The notes beneath the pieces were generated by a model. It was not told the DNA's origin and searched no databases. It worked only from the letters and a program-made list of their open reading frames with translations. From NCBI RefSeq assembly GCF_006386545.1, contig NZ_SWAR01000017.1:1-64000 (forward strand): 64,000 bases of DNA, in the 5' to 3' direction. Below, in pieces: positions 15,308 to 25,150 of this stretch. The stretch comes from Methylibium rhizosphaerae. GTDB lineage: Bacteria; Pseudomonadota; Gammaproteobacteria; Burkholderiales; Burkholderiaceae_C. The position numbers were made by a program, and so were the translations under genes. Every line of letters begins with the position of its first letter. Position 1 is the first letter of the stretch.

Positions 15308-16579
15308 TCAAGCGCTCGCCTTGGCTTGCTCGCGGTACACGAGCAGCGGTTTCGTGTGCTCTTCGATCGTGTGCTCGTCCACCACCACCTTGGCGACGCC
15401 GTCGAGCGTGGGCAGATCGAACATCGTGTCCATGAGCGACTGCTCGACGATCGAGCGCAGGCCCCGGGCACCGGTCTTGCGGGCCAGCGCCTTCTTCGCA
15501 ATGGCGGTCAGCGCAGACGGCCGAATCTCCAGCTCCACGCCGTCCATCGAGAAGAGCTTCTGGTACTGCTTCACCAGCGCGTTCTTCGGCTCGGTCAGGA
15601 TCTGCACCAGAGCGTCCTCGGTCAGCTCGCCCAGCGTAGCCACCACCGGCAGACGACCCACCAGTTCAGGGATGAGGCCGAACTTGATCAGGTCTTCGGG
15701 CTCCACCTCGCGGAACACTTCGGACACCGCCCGCTCGGTCTTGCTCTTCACGCTGGCTGCAAAGCCGATGCCCGACTTCTCGGAACGGTTTTGGATCACC
15801 TTTTCGAGGCCGTCGAATGCACCACCGCAGATGAACAGGATGTTGGTGGTGTCGATCTGGAGGAAGTCCTGGTTCGGATGCTTGCGTCCGCCCTGCGGCG
15901 GCACCGAAGCCATGGTCCCCTCGACCAGTTTCAACAACGCCTGCTGCACGCCTTCACCCGACACGTCGCGGGTGATGCTCGGGTTGTCGGCCTTGCGGGA
16001 GATCTTGTCGATCTCGTCGATGTAGACGATGCCGCGCTGCGCCTTCTCGACGTCGTAGTTGCAGTTCTGCAGCAGCTTCTGAATGATGTTTTCGACGTCC
16101 TCGCCCACGTAGCCGGCCTCGGTCAGCGTGGTGGCGTCGGCAATCACGAAGGGCACGTTGAGCAGGCGCGCCAGCGTCTGGGCCAGCAGCGTCTTGCCCG
16201 AACCGGTGGGGCCGATCAGCAGGATGTTGCTCTTGGCGAGCTCCACATCCTCCTTCTTGCCCGCCCCCATGTGCTTCAGGCGCTTGTAGTGGTTGTAGAC
16301 GGCCACGGACAGCGTGCGCTTGGCGGTGTCCTGGCCGATCACGTACTGGTCGAGGATGCCCTTGATCTCGCTGGGGACCGGCAGGTCGCTGCGTGCAGCC
16401 TTCGGATCGGCGGCGTCAGCGGGTACCTCGTCGCGGATGATGTCGTTGCACAGCTCAATGCATTCGTCGCAGATGAACACCGACGGGCCAGCGATCAGCT
16501 TCTTGACCTCGTGCTGGCTCTTGCCACAGAACGAGCAGTACAGAACCTTTTCGCTGGAGGAGCCTTTTTTCTCGGGCAT
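15308..16579 (-). CDS. clpX: ClpX, ATPase subunit of the ClpXP protease
   Basis: A 423-residue protein. ClpX unfolds tagged proteins and feeds them into ClpP. The N-terminal C4 zinc-binding domain is visible (CSFCGKSQ, then [10 protein letters not shown]), as are Walker A GPTGSGKT, Walker [10 protein letters not shown] and the C-terminal sensor region ([11 protein letters not shown]). Length and motifs are standard. It follows clpP with 130 bp between them; a terminator-like hairpin in that gap suggests it can be transcribed separately from clpP. Confidence 0.98.
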   Translation of the reverse strand: MPEKKGSSSEKVLYCSFCGKSQHEVKKLIAGPSVFICDECIELCNDIIRDEVPADAADPKAARSDLPVPSEIKGILDQYVIGQDTAKRTLSVAVYNHYKRLKHMGAGKKEDVELAKSNILLIGPTGSGKTLLAQTLARLLNVPFVIADATTLTEAGYVGEDVENIIQKLLQNCNYDVEKAQRGIVYIDEIDKISRKADNPSITRDVSGEGVQQALLKLVEGTMASVPPQGGRKHPNQDFLQIDTTNILFICGGAFDGLEKVIQNRSEKSGIGFAASVKSKTERAVSEVFREVEPEDLIKFGLIPELVGRLPVVATLGELTEDALVQILTEPKNALVKQYQKLFSMDGVELEIRPSALTAIAKKALARKTGARGLRSIVEQSLMDTMFDLPTLDGVAKVVVDEHTIEEHTKPLLVYREQAKASA

Positions 16580-16624
16580 GGGTGTGCGTGCGCGCGGCAG
16601 GAGATTCGAAGGAATGATAAGTCA

Positions 16625-16662
16625 AAAGAAAACGGGGCCTTCCGTTCGAATAAAGCCCCGTT
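16625..16662 (-). terminator. hairpin between clpP and clpX
   Basis: On the minus strand AACGGGGC pairs with GCCCCGTT across a 16-nt loop and is followed by TTCTTTTG. It lies about 50 nt after the clpP stop and before the clpX start, so it probably ends or attenuates the clpP transcript. Confidence 0.6.
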
Positions 16663-16709
16663 GCTCACCCAGTTTTAGCCGGCGCGCGCCGGCCGTGACT
16701 TCCGACCGC

Positions 16710-17318
16710 TCAGCCTCGCTTGGCGATCACCTGGTCGATCAGCCCGTAGCTCTTGGCCTCGTCGCCGGACATGAAGAAATCACGTTCCGTGTCGGCCTGG
16801 ATCTTTTCGAGCGACTGGCCGGTGCGTTCGGCAAGGATCTTGTTGAGGTTTTCACGCAGCTTGAGGATTTCGCGGGCCTGGATCTCGATGTCGGTCGCCT
16901 GGCCCTGGGCTCCGCCCAGCGGCTGATGAATCATCACGCGCGAGTTCGGCAGGGCGAACCGCTTGCCCTTGGCGCCTGCTGCCAGAAGGAAGGCGCCCAT
17001 GCTGGCGGCCATGCCCATGCACAGGGTTGAGACGTCCGGCTTGATGAACTGCATGGTGTCGAAGATCGACATGCCGGCACTGACGCTGCCCCCGGGCGAA
17101 TTGATGTACAGCGAGATGTCCTTGTCCGGGTTTTCGCTTTCCAGGAACAGCAGTTGCGCCACCACCAGGTTGGCCGTCTGGTCGTTGACCGGGCCCACCA
17201 GGAAGATGACCCGCTCGCGCAGCAGGCGGCTGTAGATGTCGTAGGCGCGTTCGCCACGGCCCGACTGTTCGATGACGATGGGCACCATGCCCAGGTTCTG
17301 GGTATCCAGCGCGCTCAT
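16710..17318 (-). CDS. clpP: ClpP, proteolytic subunit of the Clp protease
   Basis: A 202-residue serine protease that forms the double-ring chamber of ClpXP/ClpAP. The ATG at 17318 is chosen over an upstream ATG at 17402 because AAAGGAGAG lies 5-8 nt before it and the product then has the standard length. Catalytic Ser in [11 protein letters not shown], His in VMIHQPLGG, and a following Asp fit the Ser-His-Asp triad. The interaction pocket region [18 protein letters not shown] is typical. It lies downstream of tig with a hairpin between them. Confidence 0.98.
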   Translation of the reverse strand: MSALDTQNLGMVPIVIEQSGRGERAYDIYSRLLRERVIFLVGPVNDQTANLVVAQLLFLESENPDKDISLYINSPGGSVSAGMSIFDTMQFIKPDVSTLCMGMAASMGAFLLAAGAKGKRFALPNSRVMIHQPLGGAQGQATDIEIQAREILKLRENLNKILAERTGQSLEKIQADTERDFFMSGDEAKSYGLIDQVIAKRG

Positions 17319-17392
17319 GGCTCTCCTTTGAGACTGTTTCTCGCGTTCGCGTGTACTTGGGCACCGATTATGTCGCGTCAAGAATGGCGCTG

Positions 17393-17432
17393 AAGAAAAC
17401 AAAAGGCGCCGGCCCCCGGGGGCGCGGCGCCT
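17393..17432 (-). terminator. hairpin after tig
   Basis: On the minus strand AGGCGCC pairs with GGCGCCT with an internal C-rich/G-rich stem, followed by TTTTGTTTTC. It is 20 nt downstream of the tig stop codon and ends the tig transcript, at least partially. Confidence 0.7.
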
Positions 17433-17451
17433 ATGCGGCGGGCGTGCCTGC

Positions 17452-18759
17452 TCAGGCGTTCATGAGCTCATCGAACGACAGCTGCTTGTCGACCACCTTG
17501 GCCTTGCCCAGCACGAAGGCCGTGACGTTGTTCTCGATGACCACGGCCTCGACCTCGGCCATGCGCTGGCGGTCGCCGAAGTACCAACGCACTACGTCGG
17601 CCGGCTTCTCGTAGCTCTGGGCGAGCTCCTCGACGTGGGCCTTGATCTGGTCCGGCGTGGCCTGCAGCTTCTCGACCTTGACCAGCTCGGCCACCACCAG
17701 GCCCAGGCGCACGCGGCGCTCGGCTTGCGGCGTGAACATCTCGGCGGGGATCGGCGCCTTGTCGGCGTCCTTGACGCCACGCTGCTTGAGGTCGGCACGG
17801 GCGCCTTCGACCAGGCGCTCGGTTTCGTTCTGCACCAGGGCCTTGGGCAGGTCCAGCTCGGCGGTCTTGACGAGCGCGTCCATCACTGCAGCCTTGTTGC
17901 GGGCCATCAGGCGGAATTTCACTTCGCGCTCGAGATTCTTCTTGATATCGGCGCGCAGACCTTCGACCGTCGCATCGGCAATGCCCAGCGACTTGGCGAA
18001 CGCCTCGTTGACCTCGGGCAGGTTCTGCGATTCGACCTTCTTCAGCGTCACCAGGAAGTCGGCTTCCTTGCCGGCCACGTCCTTGCCGTGATAGTCCTCG
18101 GGGAAGTTGAGCGGGAAGGTCTTGGACTCGCCAGCCTTCATGCCGCGCACGGCCTTCTCGAACTGTTCGAGCATGCGGCCTTCGCCCAGGATGAACTGGA
18201 AGCCTTCGGCCTTGCCGCCTTCGAACGGGGTGCCGTCGATCTTCCCTTCGAAGTCGATGGTCACCCGGTCGCCGTCGGCAGCGCCTTCGGCCGCGGGGCG
18301 CTGGGCGAAGGTGCGGCGCTGCTTGCGCAGGATGTCGAGCGTCTTGTCGATGGCCTCTTCGGTCACCTCGGCCGAGACGCGCTCGACTTCAGCGGTCGAC
18401 AGGTCACCCAGCTTCACGTCGGGATACACCTCGAAGGTGGCGTCGAAGGCGATCTCGCCCTCGGGCGCGCCTTCCTTTTCAGTGATGCGCGGCGCGCCGG
18501 CCACGCGCAGCTGTGCTTCGCTGGCTGCCCTGCTGAAGGCCTCGCCGACCTTGTCGTTCATGACCTCGTACTGCACCGAGTAGCCATAGCGCTGGCTCAC
18601 CACGCTCATGGGCACCTTGCCGGGGCGGAAGCCGTCGGCCTTGACGGTGCGGGCCAGGCGCTTGAGGCGCGACTCGACTTCGTTCTTCAACGCATCGGCC
18701 GACAGCGTCAGCGTGATGCGACGTTCGAGCTTCTCGAGGTTTTCAACTTGCACGGCCAT
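17452..18759 (-). CDS. tig: trigger factor (ribosome-bound chaperone and prolyl isomerase)
   Basis: A 435-residue protein. The start [19 protein letters not shown] at 18759 matches the conserved N-terminus; a longer frame to 18840 would run into the tRNA-Leu gene. The ribosome-binding signature is seen as [12 protein letters not shown]. An FKBP-like isomerase domain follows at roughly residues 155-240 ([21 protein letters not shown]). A long helical C-terminal chaperone domain completes it. It is the first gene of the tig-clpP-clpX-lon cluster, a common arrangement linking nascent-chain folding with proteolysis. Confidence 0.98.
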   Translation of the reverse strand: MAVQVENLEKLERRITLTLSADALKNEVESRLKRLARTVKADGFRPGKVPMSVVSQRYGYSVQYEVMNDKVGEAFSRAASEAQLRVAGAPRITEKEGAPEGEIAFDATFEVYPDVKLGDLSTAEVERVSAEVTEEAIDKTLDILRKQRRTFAQRPAAEGAADGDRVTIDFEGKIDGTPFEGGKAEGFQFILGEGRMLEQFEKAVRGMKAGESKTFPLNFPEDYHGKDVAGKEADFLVTLKKVESQNLPEVNEAFAKSLGIADATVEGLRADIKKNLEREVKFRLMARNKAAVMDALVKTAELDLPKALVQNETERLVEGARADLKQRGVKDADKAPIPAEMFTPQAERRVRLGLVVAELVKVEKLQATPDQIKAHVEELAQSYEKPADVVRWYFGDRQRMAEVEAVVIENNVTAFVLGKAKVVDKQLSFDELMNA

Positions 18760-18805
18760 TTTCGATCTCTCTTGCTGTCGTTCGTTGCTGCTGAAAATTG
18801 CAGTT

Positions 18806-18893
18806 TGGTGCGCGGGGGGGGACTCGAACCCCCACACCATCGCTGGCGTCAGGACCTAAACCTGGTGCGTCTACCAATTTCGCCACCCGCGCC
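18806..18893 (-). tRNA. tRNA-Leu (anticodon UAG)
   Basis: An 88-nt class II tRNA on the minus strand beginning GGCGCGGGTGGCGAAATTGG. The anticodon loop TTTAGGT contains TAG. It has a long variable arm, the T-arm GGGGTTCGAGTCCCC and an encoded 3' CCA. It lies 46 nt upstream of the tig start in the same orientation. Confidence 0.96.
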
Positions 18894-18898
18894 GGAAA

Positions 18899-18922
18899 TG
18901 AAGAAGGGAGCCATCGGCTCCC
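18899..18922 (-). terminator. weak hairpin after the RND efflux operon
   Basis: GGGAGCC/GGCTCCC with a 3-nt loop, followed on the minus strand by TTCTTCATTT. It sits between the RND transporter stop and tRNA-Leu. The U-tract is interrupted, so termination may be incomplete. Confidence 0.5.
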
Positions 18923-18949
18923 CTCGGGCGATCCGGGAAACCGCGAATT

Positions 18950-21900
18950 TTAGCCTGCGGCGGACTGCGGGTTTTCCTGGTCTGCGGGTTTGACGCGGAA
19001 CCAGGCCGCATACATGGCCGGCAAGGCCAGCAGCGTGAGGGCCGTGGCGACGATGAGGCCGCCCATGATGGCCACGGCCATCGGCCCCCAGAACACGCTG
19101 CGCGACAGCGGGATCATCGCCAGCACAGCCGCCGCCGCGGTAAGCACGATGGGCCGGAAGCGCCGCACCGCCGCCTCCACCACCGCCGTCCACGCCGGCA
19201 CGCCCCGGCCGCGGTCCTGCTCGATCTGGTCGATCAGGATCACCGAGTTGCGCATGATCATGCCCATGAGCGCGATGAACCCCAGCAGCGCGACGAAGCC
19301 GAACGGCCGGTTCAGCAGCAGCAGCGCCAGCGCCACACCGGCGATGCCCATCGGCGCGGTCAGCACCACCAGGATCGAGCGCGACACGCTGTGCAGCTGC
19401 AGCATCAGCAGCGTGAACATGATGAACAGCATCACCGGCACGTTGGCGGCAATCGAGCCGGTGCCCTTGCTGCTCTCCTCGGCCGTGCCCGCCAGTTCGA
19501 TCGCATAGCCCACCGGCATGCGCCGCTGCAGCTCCTGCATCTTGGGCCACAGCTGGGTGCTCACGGTGGGGCCCTGCACGCCTTCTGCCACGTCGCCCTG
19601 CACCGTGATCGCGTAGTTGCGCCCTTCCCGCCACAGCACGCCGGGCTCCCAGGTGAAGCCGACCTTGGCGATCTGCGTCAGCGGGATCGAACGGCCGCTC
19701 GCAGTGGGCACGTAGGCGTTGCCGATGTCGGTGACGGCGTTGCGCTCTTCCTGCGGCTGGCGCAGCACGATGTCGATGAGGCGGTCGCCCTCGCGGTACT
19801 GGCCGATGGTCGAGCCCGACAGGATGGTGCGCGAGGCCTGCGCAATGGCCTGGCTCGTCACGCCGAGCGCGCGAGCCTTGTCCTGGTCGACCTCGAGGCG
19901 CAGCACCTTGACCGATTCGTTCCAGTTGTCGTTCACGCCGCGCATCGACGGGTTGGCGCGCATCATCGCCTTCGCCTCGTCGGCCCATGCGCGGAGTTCC
20001 TTCACGTCGGGCCCGGTCACGCGGAACTGCACCGGGTAAGGCACCGGCGGCCCATTGGGCAGCAGCTTCACGCGGCCGCGCGCCTCGGGAAATTCGGTGG
20101 CCAGCAACTCCGGCAGGCGCTTGCGCAGCTCCTCGCGCGCAGCCAGGTCCCTGGGCAGCACGATCGACTGGGTGACGTTGGTCTGCGGAAAGATCTGGTC
20201 GAGCGGCAGGTAGAAGCGGGGCACGCCGCTGCCCACCCAGGTGCTCACGCTCTGCACGCCCTCTTCCTTCAGCAGGCGGGCCTCGAAGCGCCTGGCCACG
20301 GCTTCCGTGCTCTGATAGCTCGTCCCCTCGGGCATCCACAGGTCGACCAGGATCTCCGGCCGGCTCGAGTCGGGGAAGAACTGCTGCTGCACGCGGCCCA
20401 TGCCGACGATGCCCAGCGCAAAGATGAGCAGCGTGATGCCGATCGTGGCCCAGCGGTAGCGGACGCACCAGTTCACCATCGCCCGAAAGCGCACGTAGAA
20501 CGGGCCGTCGAACAGTTCATGCGCCTCGCCGCCGCCCACCTTGCTCCTCGTGCGCAGCAGCCAGGCGCCGATGTACGGCACGAAATACACCGACACGATC
20601 CACGAGATCAGCAGCGCCGCGGTGGTGACCGCAAAGATCGCGAACGTGTACTCGCCCACGGTGGAGCGCGCCATGCCGATGGGCAGGAAACCCGCCGCGG
20701 TGATGAGCGTGCCGGTGAGCATGGGCATCGCGGTCACGTCGTAGGCGAAGGTGGCCGCGCGCATCTTGTCGTAGCCCTCCTCGAGCTTGCGCACCATCAT
20801 CTCGACCGCAATGATCGCGTCGTCCACCAGCAGGCCCAGCGCAATGATCAGCGCACCCAGCGAGATCTTGTGCAGGCCCACGCCCCAATAGAACATGGTG
20901 ACGAAGGTGATGGCCAGCACGAGCGGAATCGTGAGCGCCACCACGAGGCCCGGCCAGATGTCGACGCGGAAGGGCTTGGTGTGCAAGCCGAGGCTGATGA
21001 AGCTCACCGCCAGCACCACGGCCACCGCCTCGATGAGCACCTTGACGAACTCGCCGACCGACCGGGACACCGCCTTGGGCTGGTCCTGGATCTGGCTCAT
21101 CTCGATGCCCACGGGCAGGTCCTGCTGGATCTGCGCCACCGCGGCGCGCAGGTTGTCGCCCATCTTGATGATGTCGCCGCCCTTGGCCATCGATACGCCC
21201 AGCGCAATCACTTCCTTGCCCTGGTGGCGCACCTTCACCTGCGGAGGGTCGAGGTAGGCGCGCTGGATCTGCGCGATGTCGCCCAGGCGGATGGTGTTGG
21301 CCGCCCCAGTGGCCGGGTTCGCCGCACGAATGGGGAAGACCTTGAGCTGCTCGACCGAGTTGAACTGCCCGCCGATGCGCACCTGCAGGTTGTCGCCGTC
21401 GGCGTTGAGCACGCCAGCGCCTTCCACCGCGTTCTGCGCGCCGAGCTGCGCGATCACCTGGTTGAAGTCGATGCCCATCTGGGCCAGCCGCTTCTGCGAG
21501 ATCTCGACGAAGATCTTCTCGTCCTGCACGCCGAACAGTTCGACCTTGGCCACGTCAGGCACGTGGAGGAACCGCGAACGCGCGCGGTCGGCGTACTGGC
21601 GCAGTTCCTCGTCGGAAAAGCCGTCGGCCGACAAGGCATAGATGGAGCCGTAGACGTCGCCGAAGTCGTCGTTGAAGAACGGGCCGATCACGCCCTGCGG
21701 CAAGGTCGCGCGCATGTCGCCGACCTTCTTGCGCACCTGGTACCAGACGTTGCTCACCTCCTTGGGAGGCGACGAGTCCTTGATCTGGAAGATGGTGAGC
21801 GACTCGCCCGGCTTGGTGTAGCTGCGGATCTTGTCGGCATAGGGCGCCTCCTGCAGCGCCTTCTCGATCTTGTCGGTCACCTGCTCGGCCATCTGCTGCG

Positions 21901-22111
21901 CCGTGGCGCCCGGCCAGAACACGCGCACGACCATGGCGCGGAAGGTGAACGGAGGATCTTCGTCCTGCCCGAGCTGGAAGTAGGCCGCGAAGCCCAGCAC
22001 CATCAGCACAACCATCAGGTAGCGCGTCAGCGCCGGGTGCTCCAGGGCCCAGCGGGAAATGTTGAACCGGCCTGGCTGGCCGCCGGCTGCGGCGAGTTCT
22101 TGCGTGCTCAC
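18950..22111 (-). CDS. RND-family efflux pump, inner-membrane permease (AcrB/HAE1-like)
   Basis: A 1053-residue proton-driven transporter. The GTG at 22111 is preferred because GGAAGGG lies 6 nt upstream and it begins 22 nt after the adaptor stop; the ATG at 22213 would overlap the adaptor. An N-terminal membrane helix (LMVVLMVLGFAAYFQLG) and two large periplasmic loops are present. The transmembrane Asp pair sits in LGLLVDDAIIAVEMM, the proton relay of this family. The FNDDFGDVYGSIYAL segment fits the porter domain. It probably forms a tripartite pump with the adaptor upstream. No outer-membrane channel gene is adjacent. Substrate unknown. Confidence 0.93.
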   Translation of the reverse strand: MSTQELAAAGGQPGRFNISRWALEHPALTRYLMVVLMVLGFAAYFQLGQDEDPPFTFRAMVVRVFWPGATAQQMAEQVTDKIEKALQEAPYADKIRSYTKPGESLTIFQIKDSSPPKEVSNVWYQVRKKVGDMRATLPQGVIGPFFNDDFGDVYGSIYALSADGFSDEELRQYADRARSRFLHVPDVAKVELFGVQDEKIFVEISQKRLAQMGIDFNQVIAQLGAQNAVEGAGVLNADGDNLQVRIGGQFNSVEQLKVFPIRAANPATGAANTIRLGDIAQIQRAYLDPPQVKVRHQGKEVIALGVSMAKGGDIIKMGDNLRAAVAQIQQDLPVGIEMSQIQDQPKAVSRSVGEFVKVLIEAVAVVLAVSFISLGLHTKPFRVDIWPGLVVALTIPLVLAITFVTMFYWGVGLHKISLGALIIALGLLVDDAIIAVEMMVRKLEEGYDKMRAATFAYDVTAMPMLTGTLITAAGFLPIGMARSTVGEYTFAIFAVTTAALLISWIVSVYFVPYIGAWLLRTRSKVGGGEAHELFDGPFYVRFRAMVNWCVRYRWATIGITLLIFALGIVGMGRVQQQFFPDSSRPEILVDLWMPEGTSYQSTEAVARRFEARLLKEEGVQSVSTWVGSGVPRFYLPLDQIFPQTNVTQSIVLPRDLAAREELRKRLPELLATEFPEARGRVKLLPNGPPVPYPVQFRVTGPDVKELRAWADEAKAMMRANPSMRGVNDNWNESVKVLRLEVDQDKARALGVTSQAIAQASRTILSGSTIGQYREGDRLIDIVLRQPQEERNAVTDIGNAYVPTASGRSIPLTQIAKVGFTWEPGVLWREGRNYAITVQGDVAEGVQGPTVSTQLWPKMQELQRRMPVGYAIELAGTAEESSKGTGSIAANVPVMLFIMFTLLMLQLHSVSRSILVVLTAPMGIAGVALALLLLNRPFGFVALLGFIALMGMIMRNSVILIDQIEQDRGRGVPAWTAVVEAAVRRFRPIVLTAAAAVLAMIPLSRSVFWGPMAVAIMGGLIVATALTLLALPAMYAAWFRVKPADQENPQSAAG

Positions 22112-22133
22112 GAATTGCCCTTCCTGCAAGAAC

Positions 22134-23270
22134 TCAGCGGGAGGCTGCCGCAGCCACCGGAGTGGCCGCCGCGGCGCCGTAGAACTTGACCTTCTGCCCC
22201 GGCGTGAGCACATGCACGCCAGCCGTCACCACCACCTGGCCCGGCTTCAGGCCCGACGAGATGACGGCGCTGTTGGCCTCGGCCCCGGCCACCTGGACCA
22301 CCTGCGGCTTGACCGTCATGCTTTCCTTGTCGAGCAGCCACACGGCCGTCTTTCCCTCGTATTCCATCAGCGCCGACAGCGGCAGCTTGTTGACGCCGTT
22401 GGTCTTGGGCAGGTCGAGGGTGATGCTGGCGGTCTGACCCAGCTTCACCGCGGCACGACCGATGTCCGCCTTCACCAGGAAGGTCCGCGTCACCGGGTCG
22501 GCGGCGGCGGCCACCTCGCGCACGGACGCGGGCCATTGTTCGTTGCTGCCCCACAGCTTCACCTTCAGCCGGTCGCCCTTGCCTTCGAGGCCGCGCAGCA
22601 GCTGCAGCTTGTCCTCGGGCACCGAGAACACCACGTCGCGCGGGCCGTCGTGTGCGAGTCGCAGCACCGGCGTGCCCGCCGCCACCACCTGGCCCGGCTC
22701 GGCTTCCACGCCAGTGATGACGCCGGAGGCGTCGGCCACCAGAGCGGAATAGGCGGTCTGGTTGCCCTGCACACTGGCCTGCGCCTGCGCCTGGTCGAGC
22801 GTTGCCTTGGCCGCCTTGAGCGCGGTTTCGCGCCGCTCCAGCTCGGCGGAGCTGATGAAGCCCTGTTCGCGCAGTTCCTTGAAGCGCTTGAAGTCAGCGG
22901 CCGCCTGCTCATGGTTGGCCTGGGCGGCGGACAAGCTGGCCCGGGCGGCGTCCTGGCCGAGCCGCAGATCCTGCGGATCCAGCTGCGCGAGCACCTGCCC
23001 GGCCTTCACCGCATCGCCGAGGTCGGCGCTGCGGCGCACCAGCTTGCCCCCGACGCGGAAGCCCAGGCGCGACTCGGTGCGGGCCCTCACCTCGGCGGCA
23101 AATTCGAAAGTGGCGCCGGCCGTGTCGCTGCCCACGACGACGGTGCGCACCGCGCGCACCGGCTCCGGCGCGGCTTCGTTTCGGGAGCATCCCGCCAGCA
23201 AGGCGGCAACGCACAGGGCGGCGAGGCCCAGACTGGAAGCGAGTGGGCGCGGTGTCGGAAAGGGACGCAT
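22134..23270 (-). CDS. RND efflux periplasmic adaptor, membrane-fusion lipoprotein
   Basis: A 378-residue protein. The ATG at 23270 is used because it gives a clean lipoprotein signal (LGLAALCVAALLAGC) and has AGGAA upstream; the frame could extend to 23399. HlyD/AcrA-type order: lipoyl half, an alpha-hairpin rich in Ala/Gln/Glu (DAARASLSAAQANHEQAAAD), second lipoyl half, beta-barrel and membrane-proximal domain. It bridges the permease to an outer-membrane channel. It forms an operon with the downstream permease. A TetR-type palindrome 70 nt upstream suggests repression released by toxic compounds. Confidence 0.92.
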   Translation of the reverse strand: MRPFPTPRPLASSLGLAALCVAALLAGCSRNEAAPEPVRAVRTVVVGSDTAGATFEFAAEVRARTESRLGFRVGGKLVRRSADLGDAVKAGQVLAQLDPQDLRLGQDAARASLSAAQANHEQAAADFKRFKELREQGFISSAELERRETALKAAKATLDQAQAQASVQGNQTAYSALVADASGVITGVEAEPGQVVAAGTPVLRLAHDGPRDVVFSVPEDKLQLLRGLEGKGDRLKVKLWGSNEQWPASVREVAAAADPVTRTFLVKADIGRAAVKLGQTASITLDLPKTNGVNKLPLSALMEYEGKTAVWLLDKESMTVKPQVVQVAGAEANSAVISSGLKPGQVVVTAGVHVLTPGQKVKFYGAAAATPVAAAASR

Positions 23271-23340
23271 GGAGGTGTTCCTCGGGCTCTCGATGCCGGC
23301 GTCGGGCGCCGGGGCTGTGTGACGGCGCAGCCAATAACTG

Positions 23341-23354
23341 ACTGACCGGTCAGT
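23341..23354. promoter_or_regulatory. TetR-type operator palindrome
   Basis: Perfect 14-bp palindrome ACTGACCGGTCAGT in the divergent gap between the efflux adaptor (minus) and hpnC (plus), 71 nt from the adaptor ATG. TetR/AcrR-family repressors commonly bind such sites in front of RND operons. No tetR gene lies in the window, so the repressor would be encoded elsewhere. Confidence 0.7.
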
Positions 23355-23433
23355 AATATATGCAGGGCCTTGCGCCGTGTCAAACCCGCGCATGGACAAT
23401 CCGCGCCGAACTGCACGCGCCGCCCGCTCCCCA

Positions 23434-24252
23434 ATGTCCGTCGACCACTACGAAAACTTCCCGGTCGCTTCCATCCTGTGCCCGCCCCGCCTGCGACCTG
23501 CCATCGCTGCCATCTACTGGTATGCGCGCACCGCGGACGACCTGGCGGACGAAGGCAACGCGCCGCCCGCCCACCGGCTGCAGCAGCTGGCGAACTACCG
23601 GGCCGACCTGCGCGCCGTCGCCGCCGGACGGCGTCACTGTGGCGCATGGCCGGGTGTCTTCGATCCGCTGGCCCCGATGTTGCGCGAACACCGCCTGCCG
23701 GTCGCCCTGCTGGAAGACCTGCTCAGCGCCTTCGAACAGGACGTGACCCGGCAGCGCTATGCCGATCGTGACGACCTGCTCGACTACTGCCGCCGCTCCG
23801 CCAACCCCGTGGGGCGGCTGCTCCTGCATCTGTACGGTGTTGACGATGCGCCGTCGCTGCGGCGGTCCGACGCGATCTGCACCGCCTTGCAACTGATCAA
23901 CTTCTGGCAGGACCTGAGCATCGACCTGCCCCGCGGGCGGCTCTATCTGCCGTTGGCCGATTGCGAGCGGCTGGGTGTCACGCCCGACGCGGTGATGCAA
24001 GGCCAGGACACTCCGGCCATTCGCGCATTGGTGGCCGACGCCTGCGGCTGGGCGCGAGGCCTGATGCAAGACGGCGCGCCGCTGGTGCACCGCCTGCCCG
24101 GCCGCGCCGGATGGGAGCTGAGGCTCGTGGTGCAAGGCGGGCTGCGCATCCTCGACAAGATCGCCGCCATGGACCATGCCGCGATCCGCGCCCGGCCGCG
24201 CCTACGCTGGTGGGACGGCCTGCCCATGCTGTGGCGAGCTTTTCGGATGTAG
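23434..24252 (+). CDS. hpnC: HpnC, hydroxysqualene synthase
   Basis: A 272-residue squalene/phytoene-synthase-fold protein. With HpnD and HpnE it makes squalene from farnesyl diphosphate without NADPH-dependent squalene synthase: HpnC converts presqualene diphosphate to hydroxysqualene. MSVDHYENFPVASILCP is the typical HpnC N-terminus, so the ATG at 23434 is preferred; ATG 23392 and GTG 23377 are alternatives. The Asp-rich motif YARTADDLADEG and second motif FWQDLSIDLPRGRLYLP are present. First gene of hpnC-hpnD-hpnE. Confidence 0.92.
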   Translation: MSVDHYENFPVASILCPPRLRPAIAAIYWYARTADDLADEGNAPPAHRLQQLANYRADLRAVAAGRRHCGAWPGVFDPLAPMLREHRLPVALLEDLLSAFEQDVTRQRYADRDDLLDYCRRSANPVGRLLLHLYGVDDAPSLRRSDAICTALQLINFWQDLSIDLPRGRLYLPLADCERLGVTPDAVMQGQDTPAIRALVADACGWARGLMQDGAPLVHRLPGRAGWELRLVVQGGLRILDKIAAMDHAAIRARPRLRWWDGLPMLWRAFRM

Positions 24253-24301
24253 GCACAGTGCTTGATGCCAGAATGCGCGCGCCCGACCCGCCGCTCCATC
24301 C

Positions 24302-25150
24302 ATGACGCCGCAACAGTACGTGCAGAACAAGGCCGCCGCCAGCGGCTCCTCGTTCTACTACGCCTTCCTCTTCCTGCCGCCGCCGCGCCGCGCGGCCATC
24401 ACCGCCTTCTACGCCTTCTGCCGCGAGGTGGACGACGTGGTGGACGAAGTACAAGACCCGGGCGTGGCCGCCACCAAGCTGGCCTGGTGGCGCAAGGAGG
24501 TGGACCAGGCCTTCGCGGGCCGGCCCACGCACCCGGTCATGCAGGCCCTGATGCCGCACGTCAACGACTACGCCATCGTGCCGGGCCATCTGCAGGCGGT
24601 CATCGAAGGCTGCGAGATGGACCTGCAGCAAAGCCGCTACCTCGACTACGCCGGGCTTGCGCGCTATTGCCACCTGGTGGCCGGCGTGGTGGGCGAAGTC
24701 GCCTCGGCGATCTTCGGCCGCACGTCGGAGCAGACGGTGCGCTACGCCCACACGCTGGGCTTGGCGTTCCAGCTCACCAACATCATTCGCGACGTCGGAG
24801 AAGACGCGCGCCGCGGCCGCATCTATCTGCCGGTAAGCGAGCTGCAGCAGTTCGACGTGAAGGCCCACGAGCTTCTCAAGCGCGATGCGCCCTGGGGCTA
24901 CAGCGAGCGCTTCACCGCCCTCATGCGCTTTCAGGCCGAACGTGCCCACCGCCTGTACGACGAAGCCTTCGCCCTGCTGCCCGATGCCGACCGGCGCACC
25001 CAGCGGCCGGGGCTGATGATGGCCGAGATCTACCGCACGCTGCTGCGCGAGATCGAGGCCGGCGGCTTCCAGGTGCTGCACCAGCGGGTGAGCCTCACGC
25101 CGCTGCGCAAGCTGTGGCTGGCCTGGCGCACCAACTGGCGCGAACGGTAG
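24302..25150 (+). CDS. hpnD: HpnD, presqualene diphosphate synthase
   Basis: A 282-residue enzyme that condenses two farnesyl diphosphates into presqualene diphosphate. Both Mg-binding Asp motifs are present: FCREVDDVVDEVQD and LTNIIRDVGEDARRGRIYLP. It begins 49 nt after hpnC and its TAG stop overlaps the GTG start of hpnE by one base, so the two are translationally coupled. It supplies the substrate of HpnC for squalene and then hopanoids; the squalene-hopene cyclase is not in the window. Confidence 0.95.
   Translation: MTPQQYVQNKAAASGSSFYYAFLFLPPPRRAAITAFYAFCREVDDVVDEVQDPGVAATKLAWWRKEVDQAFAGRPTHPVMQALMPHVNDYAIVPGHLQAVIEGCEMDLQQSRYLDYAGLARYCHLVAGVVGEVASAIFGRTSEQTVRYAHTLGLAFQLTNIIRDVGEDARRGRIYLPVSELQQFDVKAHELLKRDAPWGYSERFTALMRFQAERAHRLYDEAFALLPDADRRTQRPGLMMAEIYRTLLREIEAGGFQVLHQRVSLTPLRKLWLAWRTNWRER

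Noticed and set aside
19391-22189. 932-codon open frame antisense to the RND permease
   Set aside because: Its His/Arg/Ala/Gly composition and lack of motifs are typical of the shadow of a high-G+C gene.
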